DNA from: Actinoplanes sp. SE50/110
GTDB lineage: Bacteria; Actinomycetota; Actinomycetes; Mycobacteriales; Micromonosporaceae
Reading direction: 5' to 3'
DNA length: 64,000 nt
Assembly: GCF_900119315.1 (NCBI RefSeq)
Contig: NZ_LT827010.1
Location: forward strand, 2,885,001 to 2,949,000
The number at the start of each line of letters is the position of its first letter. The stretch's first letter is position 1. Of the stretch, positions 30,127-37,325 are shown one piece after another. The position numbers and the translations under genes were made by a program. The notes beneath the pieces are model-generated. The model was not told where the DNA came from. It saw nothing but the letters and a program-made list of their open reading frames with translations, and searched no databases.

Positions 30127-32031
30127 ATGGCTGCCATGGCGGATCAGATCATTGCGGGTGGGTTCCGGATCGTGGTGGACCCGGTCTCGGATTCGGTGAG
30201 GCTTTCGGCGATCTTCGCGGTGCTCCCGCTGCTGACGCTCTTTCTGCTGCTCGGGGTGTTCCGGGTGCGGGCGTGGCTGGCCGGGGTGATCTCGCTGGTC
30301 GTGGCGCTGGTCGTGGCGATCGCCGGCTACGCGATGCCGGTCGGGCAGGCGCTGCTGTCGGCGAGCGAGGGTGCGGCATTCGGGTTCTTCCCCATTCTGT
30401 GGATCGTGATCAATGCGATCTGGGTGTACAACCTGACCGTTGTCAGCGGGCATTTCGACGTGCTGCGGCGATCGATGGAACGGGTCAGCCCGGACATGCG
30501 GATTCAGGCGATCATCGTGGCGTTCTGTTTCGGGGCGCTGCTCGAAGCGCTCGCCGGCTTCGGGACGCCGGTCGCGGTCACCGTGGTGATGCTGACGGCG
30601 CTCGGGTTCGCGCCGATCCGGGCGGCCTCGGTGGCGCTGATCGCGAACACGGCGCCGGTCGCGTTCGGGGCGCTGGCCACGCCGATCGTGACGCTGGCGA
30701 CGGTGACGTCGGGGGCCGGGAACGACCCGCGACTGACCACCGACACGCTCGGGGCGATGGTCGGTCGGCAGACCCCGGTGCTGGCCCTCGTCGTACCGCT
30801 TATCCTGGTCTTCGTGGTGGACGGCCGCCGCGGGGTGCGGCAGGCCTGGCCGGCGGCGGCGGTGGCGGGTCTGGTTTTCGCGGTGGCGCAGTTCGTGGCG
30901 TCGAACCATCTGTCGGTGCCGCTGACCGACATCGTCGCCTCGCTGGCGGCGGCCGCCGCGGTGGTCCTGCTGCTGCGTCTCTGGCAGCCGGCTCGCGCCG
31001 TCGGGTCAAGCCCGCTGACCGGAGCCGCCGCGCGCCGGGATGCCTCGGCGGGGGATGGCGCGCTGACCGGAACCGTCGCGCGCCGGGATGCCTCGGCGGG
31101 GGATGGCGCGCTGACCGGAACCGTCGCGCGCCGGGATGCCTCGGCGGGGGATGGCGCGCTGACCGGAACCGTCGCGCGCCGGGATGCCTCCGCGGGGGAA
31201 GGGCCGCCGACCGGAACCGCCCAGCGCCGGGACGTCGCCGTCGAGGGGAGCCTGCTGAGCGGAACCGGACTGCGCCGGGATGCGCCGGCCGAGGTGGCCC
31301 GCGCCTACGCTCCGTACCTGATCATCATCGTGATCTTCGCGATCGCGAACCTCGGGCCGGTCAAGTCGGCGCTGGCGCGATCCCCCTGGACGGTGATCTT
31401 CGCGTGGCCCGGCCTGCACGTGCTGAGTGCCACCGGCAAACCGCTGTCCTCGACGAACTTCACCCTGGGCTGGCTGCCGGCCGCCGGCACCCTGCTGATC
31501 ATCGCGGGCATCCTGAGCGCCGTCGTGCTGCGGGTCCGCCCCGGTGCGGCGGCCCGGGCCTACGGTCGGACGTACGCCGAACTCCGCCAGCCGATCGTCA
31601 CCGTGATGGCGGTGCTGGCCCTGGCGTACGTGCTGAACCAGTCCGGACAGACGAACACCCTCGGGGCGTTCCTGGCCACGGCCGGCGGCGTGTTCGTCTT
31701 CCTGTCCCCGATCCTCGGCTGGATCGGCGTCGCCGTGACCGGTTCGGACACCTCGGCGAACGCGCTGTTCGGCGCCCTGCAGGTGCAGACCGCGGCGAAG
31801 GCCGGGCTGGATCCGCTGCTGCTGGCCGCGGCGAACTCGTCGGGCGGGGTGTTGGGCAAGATGGTCAGCCCGCAGAACCTGGCGATCGCCGCGGGTGCGG
31901 TCGGGATGGCCGGGCGGGAGGGGGACATCTTCCGGAAGGTCATCCTCTGGAGCGCGGTGCTGCTGCTCGGCATGTGTGTGCTGGTCACGCTGCAGAGCAC
32001 ACCGATCCTGGGATGGATGATCCCGGGATAG
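30127..32031 (+). CDS. L-lactate permease (LctP family)
   Basis: A 634-residue transporter with about 13 membrane helices. Family motifs include GALLEALAGFGTPVAVT, IANTAPVAFGALATPIV, and near the end NSSGGVLGKMVSPQNLAIA. It imports lactate or glycolate with protons. Between helices, residues about 297-376 hold a loop insertion made of 16-residue repeats (ALTGTVARRDASAGDG), encoded by 48-bp tandem units at 31015-31254; homologues lack this. The start could be 30127 or the ATG at 30136; no strong ribosome site is seen. It stands alone after a 221-bp gap with no recognised element. Confidence 0.9.
   Translation: MAAMADQIIAGGFRIVVDPVSDSVRLSAIFAVLPLLTLFLLLGVFRVRAWLAGVISLVVALVVAIAGYAMPVGQALLSASEGAAFGFFPILWIVINAIWVYNLTVVSGHFDVLRRSMERVSPDMRIQAIIVAFCFGALLEALAGFGTPVAVTVVMLTALGFAPIRAASVALIANTAPVAFGALATPIVTLATVTSGAGNDPRLTTDTLGAMVGRQTPVLALVVPLILVFVVDGRRGVRQAWPAAAVAGLVFAVAQFVASNHLSVPLTDIVASLAAAAAVVLLLRLWQPARAVGSSPLTGAAARRDASAGDGALTGTVARRDASAGDGALTGTVARRDASAGDGALTGTVARRDASAGEGPPTGTAQRRDVAVEGSLLSGTGLRRDAPAEVARAYAPYLIIIVIFAIANLGPVKSALARSPWTVIFAWPGLHVLSATGKPLSSTNFTLGWLPAAGTLLIIAGILSAVVLRVRPGAAARAYGRTYAELRQPIVTVMAVLALAYVLNQSGQTNTLGAFLATAGGVFVFLSPILGWIGVAVTGSDTSANALFGALQVQTAAKAGLDPLLLAAANSSGGVLGKMVSPQNLAIAAGAVGMAGREGDIFRKVILWSAVLLLGMCVLVTLQSTPILGWMIPG
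31015..31254 (+). repeat. In-frame 48-bp tandem repeat inside the lactate permease gene
   Basis: Five 48-bp units start at 31015, 31063, 31111, 31159 and 31207. The second and third are identical and the others diverge at the ends. Because 48 is a multiple of three the frame is kept, adding 16 residues per unit to a cytoplasmic-type loop. Confidence 0.9.
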
Positions 32032-32119
32032 CCACCTCCGGGTACTGAACGCGGGGACGCCCGGCGCGGTATGCCTGGGTGAGTATCCGCCTGACCACCG
32101 TCCGTGAGGAGTCCCGGGC

Positions 32120-33715
32120 ATGGCCGACCTCATCCTGATGGCTGACCGCATCCACACCCTGACCCCCGGAATCCGGCCCACCGCGGTCGCCGTCGCCGGC
32201 GGCCGGATCACCGCCCTCGGCGACCGGGCCGACGTGCGGGACTGGCGCGGTCCCGGCACCCGGATCATCGACGTCGGCACGGCGACGATCACGCCGGGGC
32301 TGGTGGACGGGCACACCCACCCGGTGCACGGCATCGGGTTGACGCGCGGCCTGGATCTGTCCGGCGTACACACGCTTGCGGGGTTGAAGGACGCTCTGCG
32401 TTCCGCGTCCTCGGTGTGCGCCGCGCCGGACGGCTGGTTGGAGGGCTGGGGTCTGGATCCGGACGCGTTCAAGGGGGCGCCACTGACCGCCGCGCCGCTG
32501 ATCGAGGTGCTCGGCCCGCACGTGCCGGTCTTCCTGCGGTTCTTCGACGCGCACTCGGCGCTGGTCAGCCCGCGGGCGCTGGACATCGCCGGGCCGGCCG
32601 CGCGGTCGCACGCCGGCGTCGTCCGCGACGCGGACGGGCAGCCGACCGGCTGTCTGCTCGAACTGGAAGCCGTCGAAACGGTGCGCGCCGTCCTGCCGCC
32701 AGACCCGCCCGGCACCCGGCTCCGCCGGCTCCGGGAACTGCTGACCCGGATGGCGGCCAGCGGGCTGACCGCGGCGAACGCGATGGACTTCGAGGAGGAC
32801 TCACTCGCGCTGTTCCGCGCCCTCGAAGACGCCGGTGACCTGCCGATGCGGTGGCGGTGCGCGCCGCTGGTCACACCCGGCGCCGACCTCGCCGACATCG
32901 TCGCCAAACAGCGCCTGCACGGACGGCGCTGGCAGGTCGAAGGAGCAAAATTCATGATTGACGGTACGGTCGACGGCGGCACCGCGTGGCTCGACGAACC
33001 CGACAGTCTCGGCGAGTCGACCGCCAGCATCTGGCCCGACCCGGGCGAATACGCCGCCGCGGCCCGCCACCTCGCCGGGCACGGGGTGCCGACGGTGAGC
33101 CACGCGATCGGCGACGCCGGGATCCGCTACGCGCTCGACACCGTCGGCCGGCTGCCGCGGCAGCGGGTGCCGCACCGGATCGAACACCTCGAAACGATGC
33201 CGGGCGACCTGATCGGACGGTTCGCCGCACTCGACGTGACCGCCAGCATGCAGCCGACCCACTGCACCCATCACACCCGGGCCGACCACACCGACAACTG
33301 GTCGCGGCGGCTCGGGAAACTGCGGGCCGACCGGGCGTTTCGGGCTCGGGACCTGCGGGACAGCGGGGCACGGCTGGTGCTCGGATCGGACTGGCCGATC
33401 GCGCCGTTCGACCCGCGGGGAATCCTGGCGGCGGCCCGGCTGCGCCGGCCGGCCGGGGCGGTGGACACGTCGCCGGTGCTGCCTGCACAGGGGTTGACGG
33501 CGCGGATGGCGTTGGAGGGGTATACGTCGCAGGCGGCGGAAGCGGCGGGGATCGGGGACTCGGGGCGGATCGCGGCCGGATGCCGGGCGGATTTCTCGGT
33601 GTTCGAGCTGGATCCGTTGGGGGTGGATGCGGATGAGTTCGCCGAGTCGGCGGTGGTGATGACCGTGGTGGAGGGGGACGTTCTCTTCGGAGGATCTTTC
33701 GCCGCGGACGGTTGA
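32120..33715 (+). CDS. YtcJ-like metal-dependent amidohydrolase
   Basis: A 531-residue cytoplasmic hydrolase of the amidohydrolase superfamily (amidohydrolase_3/YtcJ group). Residues about 1-60 are the small beta-sandwich start (ADLILMADRIHTL). The metal site includes HTHPVH (about residue 70), the His in VSHAIGD, the His in HRIEHLE and the Asp in LGSDWPI. GAGGAG stands before the ATG. YtcJ-like enzymes hydrolyse amides of varied organic compounds, and no substrate can be named. It lies 88 bp downstream of the lactate permease in the same direction. Confidence 0.88.
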   Translation: MADLILMADRIHTLTPGIRPTAVAVAGGRITALGDRADVRDWRGPGTRIIDVGTATITPGLVDGHTHPVHGIGLTRGLDLSGVHTLAGLKDALRSASSVCAAPDGWLEGWGLDPDAFKGAPLTAAPLIEVLGPHVPVFLRFFDAHSALVSPRALDIAGPAARSHAGVVRDADGQPTGCLLELEAVETVRAVLPPDPPGTRLRRLRELLTRMAASGLTAANAMDFEEDSLALFRALEDAGDLPMRWRCAPLVTPGADLADIVAKQRLHGRRWQVEGAKFMIDGTVDGGTAWLDEPDSLGESTASIWPDPGEYAAAARHLAGHGVPTVSHAIGDAGIRYALDTVGRLPRQRVPHRIEHLETMPGDLIGRFAALDVTASMQPTHCTHHTRADHTDNWSRRLGKLRADRAFRARDLRDSGARLVLGSDWPIAPFDPRGILAAARLRRPAGAVDTSPVLPAQGLTARMALEGYTSQAAEAAGIGDSGRIAAGCRADFSVFELDPLGVDADEFAESAVVMTVVEGDVLFGGSFAADG

Positions 33716-33746
33716 GGATTTCTCGCCGCAGGCTCCGGCGGTTTCT

Positions 33747-33938
33747 CTGCACGGGCTTCGGGTGGCCTCCCTGCGCGGGCTTCCGGCGACCTCTCTGCGC
33801 GGGCTTCGGGTGGCCTCCCTGCGCGGGCTTCCGGCGACCTCTCTGCGCGGGCTTCGGGTGGCCTCTCTGCACGGGCTCCCGGCGGCCTCTCTGCGCGGGC
33901 TTCCGGCGGTTCCTCTGCGCGGGCTTCCGGTGGTTTCT
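33747..33938 (+). repeat. 24-bp minisatellite downstream of the amidohydrolase
   Basis: Eight adjacent 24-bp units of the type CTGCGCGGGCTTCCGGCGAC + 4 bp, in which two variants (CTTCCGGCGACCTCT and CTTCGGGTGGCCTCC) alternate at first, then decay. It begins 31 bp after the stop codon. Both strands stay open in several frames only because of composition; I do not regard it as coding. It fills most of the 393-bp gap 33716-34108. Confidence 0.9.
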
Positions 33939-34108
33939 GCGGGGCTTCCGGCGGTTGGTCTGTGCGGGCTTCAGCGCTGGCCCTGCATCGGCCGGGATTG
34001 ATGCCGAGGGTGCGTGGGAAATGCATGCGTTCCGGCCTCAGCCGGCGCCGTTCGGTGTCGGGCGAGGAGATCGGGACGCCCGCACCGGCATGCGGAGTGG
34101 TGACGATG

Positions 34109-35329
34109 TCAGCTCAGGGACCAGCGCTGGTCGGAGGCACCGGTGCAGGTGACGACCACGACCCGCGTGCCGGGGCGGGCGCCCTGCGACGGATCGGTCA
34201 GGCAGCGGTTGCTCGCCGCGTTGATCAGCTGATGGTCGCCGGTGATCCGCCATTGCGCCGTGGTCCGTAGGTCGCACGAGGTCAAGTGCACCGTGCTGTC
34301 ACCCACCAACAGCGCGCACTTGCCCATCACCTGCAGCGTGCCGTCGGTTCCGAGCGTCCACACCTGCGCAGCCGACCGGTTGCAGTCGAACACCTGGATG
34401 ACACTGTCATCGACCGGGACCGCCCCCGGCAGGTCGAGGCAGAGCCCGTTCCCACTGACCAGAATGCCGGTGCCAGCCGTACCCGAACCCACCACGACCG
34501 CCGCCGGCGCCTGGGCCCCGGCGCTGGCCGCCGAGCTCACGCCCGCCGCCGCGGAAGCCGAACCCCCGATCCTGCTAGGCGTCACACTCACCGCGGCTGT
34601 GGGCGTGGCAGTCCGGTTCACCCCCGGACCACCACCGGTCCCGGTGCCGCCGTGCGCACCGACCACCACCCCGGCGGTCCCCGCGGCGGTAGTCGTGGCC
34701 TCGGTAGTCCCCGGCCCGGTTACTGCCGGAAACGAGGGTCGGGGCAGGTCCGCGGAGAGCGCCGGATCAAATTCGGGCCGCAGAGCCGCATACCCGGCCA
34801 CCGCCAGAACCACCACCGCACCCGCACCCACCCCGGCCACCAGCACCGGCCGCCGCCGCGTCCCGAACAACCGCCGTGCCCGCCCACCAGCCTGTGTCCG
34901 CCCGTCAGTGCGTGTGGGCCCGTCAGCGCGTGTGGGCCCGTCAGCCCGTGCCCGCCCACCAGCCTGTGTCCGTCCGTCAGCGCGTGTGGGCCCATCAGCC
35001 CGCGCCAGCCCGTCAGCCCGTGCCCCAGCTGTCGAACCCACTCCCGAGCCGCCCGACCCGAACCGGTTTCCACCGGCCCCAGCGCTACCGGCCCCAGAGC
35101 CACCCGCCCCGGAGCCACCCGCCCCGGAGCCACCCGACCGGGAGGCGCTCGATCCTCCCGGCCCCGAGCCGCCCGAGTACACCGGCAGCACCTGGGTCAC
35201 CGAGTCCGGCGCCGCCCCGGCCGGCCAGGTAGCCCCGGAAGCCTCAGCGTCCCCGGCGCCCCCCTCCTGGGCGACAAACGGCCGCACCAGCAGCGGGTCT
35301 TGGTCAGTACCGAGATCCTCGTCGTCCAC
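34109..35329 (-). CDS. Membrane-anchored ricin-B lectin-like protein
   Basis: A 406-residue protein. The N-terminal cytoplasmic part (about 1-165) is Gly/Ser/Ala rich and then has repeats such as RADGPTRADG and RTQAGGRAR (34885-35030). A single membrane helix (about 175-197, VLVAGVGAGAVVVLAVAGYAAL) is followed by a Thr/Ala linker and a ricin-type trefoil (about 280-406; LCLDLPG, VIQVFDCNRSAAQVW, CLTDPSQ...DQRWSLS). It presents a carbohydrate-binding domain on the surface without an enzyme. The GTG at 35329 (VDDEDLGTDQD) is the best start, though its ribosome site is only a G-rich tract. Third protein of this design in the window. Confidence 0.75.
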   Translation of the reverse strand: MDDEDLGTDQDPLLVRPFVAQEGGAGDAEASGATWPAGAAPDSVTQVLPVYSGGSGPGGSSASRSGGSGAGGSGAGGSGAGSAGAGGNRFGSGGSGVGSTAGARADGLARADGPTRADGRTQAGGRARADGPTRADGPTRTDGRTQAGGRARRLFGTRRRPVLVAGVGAGAVVVLAVAGYAALRPEFDPALSADLPRPSFPAVTGPGTTEATTTAAGTAGVVVGAHGGTGTGGGPGVNRTATPTAAVSVTPSRIGGSASAAAGVSSAASAGAQAPAAVVVGSGTAGTGILVSGNGLCLDLPGAVPVDDSVIQVFDCNRSAAQVWTLGTDGTLQVMGKCALLVGDSTVHLTSCDLRTTAQWRITGDHQLINAASNRCLTDPSQGARPGTRVVVVTCTGASDQRWSLS

Positions 35330-35830
35330 GGACAGACCCACCCCCCCCGATCGACATCGATGAACCAACTTACCGGCCCAGCCCACCCCGCGCGGGCCCC
35401 GTTCGGCCGACCCCACCCCCGTCCGGACCGTCAACCACCCCCTGCAGCCAGCCCTTCTACCGCCATGAACAGCGGCTATGCCTCCGAGCGCGAGCCATCC
35501 CACCGAAGTGTCACAGCTCACTGGCGAGCCGCATTTTCCAAGCCACACCGCCACTCCCCGGGGTGCCACCGAGTCGCCACCCCGGCGTGCAGCGCGTACT
35601 TTCCCCATGCCGCCCGCAGTCGCGCCGCACCGTTCACCCTCTCCGGCAGCCCGAGCGCCACAGCGCTCCACGGCAACATCGGCGCGGACCGCCCACACAG
35701 CGCGGGTTTCGATCTGCACGGACCGGTTCGAGACGACCGAACCGGCTGCGAAGCCTGCTGAACAATCACCCTTGGCTGACGTGTCACGACCTGAGCGACG
35801 CCGCACGACTTCGGCCGGAGCGGCATGAGC
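35330..35830. other. Intergenic region left of the insertion sequence
   Basis: A 501-bp stretch with no recognisable gene. It presumably holds the promoter of the ricin-B protein gene. Several frames are open because of composition but show no domain, leader or ribosome site. Confidence 0.4.
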
Positions 35831-37221
35831 GGGACTGTCAAGAAAACGGTGTAACTCGATGTTGTTGAAGGTCAGTTGCGGCCTGCGGTGAGTCGTCCTT
35901 CGAAGGCGAAGTCGAAGGCGTTGAGGGCGGGTTTCCAGCGGATCGCCCAGCGGCGGCGGCCGGTGCCGGTCGGGTCGAGGGACATCACGGCGAGGTAGAC
36001 GCATTTCAGGGCGGCCTGCTCATTCGGGAAGTGCCCGCGGGCCCGGACCGCCCGGCGGATGCGGGCGTTCACGCTCTCGATGGCGTTCGTGGAGCAGACA
36101 ACCTTGCGGATCTCGGCGTCGAACGCCAGGAACGGCACGAACTCGGCCCAGGCGTTCTCCCAGAGCCGGACGATGGCCGGGTATCGCCCGCCCCAGGCCT
36201 CGGCGAACTCCAGGAACCGATGCTCGGCGGCGGCCTCGGTCGGTGCGGTGTAGACGGGCCTCAGCGCCTTGGCGATCGCGTCGTAGTGCTGGCGGCCGGC
36301 GTACTTGAACGAGTTGCGCAGCAGGTGCACCACGCAAGTCTGGACCACAGTCCTGGGCCAGACGGTGTTGATCGCGTCAGGCAGGCCGGTCAAGCCGTCG
36401 CAGACGGCCATCAGCACGTCCTCGACGCCACGATTCTTGAGCTCGGTGCACACGCTGAACCAGAACTTTGCGCCCTCACCGCCGTCGCCGGCCCACAGCC
36501 CGAGGATGTCGCGGGTGCCCTCGACGGTGACCGCCAGAGCGACGTAGATGGGCCGGTTGGCGACCTTCCCATCGCGGATCTTGACGTTGATCGCGTCCAG
36601 GAACACGACCGGATAGACCCGGTCGAGGGGCCGGTTCTGCCATTCGGCCATGCCGTCCATGACCTTGTCGGTGATCGTGGAGATCGTCTGGCGAGAGACG
36701 TCGGCGCCATAGACCTCGGCCAGGTGAGCGCTGATTTCTCCGGTGGTCAGGCCTTTGGCGGACAGCGACAGGACCATGTCCTCGACGCCGGTCAGCCGCC
36801 GCTGCCGTTTCTTGACGATCTGCGGCTCGAATGAGCCGTCTCGATCCCGCGGCACGGTGATCTCGACCGGGCCGACGTCGGTGAGCACGGTCTTGGCACG
36901 GGTGCCGTTGCGGGAGTTCCCGCCGTCCTTGCCGGCCGGGTCGTGTTTCTCATAACCGAGGTGGTCGGTGATCTCGCCGTCCAGCGCGGCTTCGATCACC
37001 CGCTTCGTTAGCTGTTGCAGCAGGCCGCCTTCACCGGTCAGCTGCAGGCCCGCAGCCCGGGCCTGCTCGACCAGCCGGCCGACCAGTTCGGCGTCCACGC
37101 CTTCAGGCGTGTTCGCCGGAGTCTTCTTCTTCGCCACCGCGGAAGTATCCACGGCATCCGTCATGACCGTCATCAGGTGCGTCTCCTTGATCAGGAGTTA
37201 CACCGTTCGTTTTACAGTCCC
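35831..37221 (-). mobile_element. Complete IS256-family insertion sequence with 8-bp target duplication
   Basis: The element is 1391 bp. Its imperfect terminal inverted repeats are 35831-35857 and 37195-37221: both begin GGGACTGT and end AACGGTGTAACTC, with a few mismatches between. The flanks carry the same 8 bp, GCATGAGC, at 35823-35830 and 37222-37229, a target duplication of the size expected for this family. One transposase gene fills the interior. Intact ends and duplication imply a fairly recent insertion, into an intergenic site. Confidence 0.95.
35872..37173 (-). CDS. IS256-family (Mutator-type) transposase
   Basis: A 433-residue DDE transposase. Catalytic residues are likely the Asp in VVFLDAINVKIRDG, the Asp in MAVCDGLTGLPDA and the Glu in CSTNAIESVNARIRR, which is the family signature. 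The N-terminal part has ELVGRLVEQARAAGLQLTG and the GYEKHDPAGKDGGNSRNG stretch seen in complete IS256 transposases. The length is normal and no frameshift is seen, so it is probably active. GGAGA precedes the ATG. Confidence 0.96.
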   Translation of the reverse strand: MTVMTDAVDTSAVAKKKTPANTPEGVDAELVGRLVEQARAAGLQLTGEGGLLQQLTKRVIEAALDGEITDHLGYEKHDPAGKDGGNSRNGTRAKTVLTDVGPVEITVPRDRDGSFEPQIVKKRQRRLTGVEDMVLSLSAKGLTTGEISAHLAEVYGADVSRQTISTITDKVMDGMAEWQNRPLDRVYPVVFLDAINVKIRDGKVANRPIYVALAVTVEGTRDILGLWAGDGGEGAKFWFSVCTELKNRGVEDVLMAVCDGLTGLPDAINTVWPRTVVQTCVVHLLRNSFKYAGRQHYDAIAKALRPVYTAPTEAAAEHRFLEFAEAWGGRYPAIVRLWENAWAEFVPFLAFDAEIRKVVCSTNAIESVNARIRRAVRARGHFPNEQAALKCVYLAVMSLDPTGTGRRRWAIRWKPALNAFDFAFEGRLTAGRN

Positions 37222-37325
37222 GCATGAGCGGGCAACGGCAGGCGCGGCTCGGTCGGTGGGGCCCGGGCGGCCGGAATGGACGCCCGGGCGTAGTGGTGTC
37301 AGCGCTTCCAGCGGGCGTAGTGGTG

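Noticed and set aside
33747..33938. CRISPR-like array
   Set aside because: Units are directly adjacent with no unique spacers; it is a simple minisatellite, and no cas genes are present.
33271..34026. Possible repeat protein (PPEARAER units) on the minus strand across the minisatellite
   Set aside because: Frame starts inside the amidohydrolase gene and no leader, domain or ribosome site is visible; the 24-bp period alone explains the open frame.
35330..35830. N-terminal extension of the ricin-B anchor gene toward the insertion sequence
   Set aside because: The frame is open into the IS but is Arg/Gly/Ala-rich without hydrophobic or domain features; the GTG at 35329 starts a plausible acidic N-terminus.
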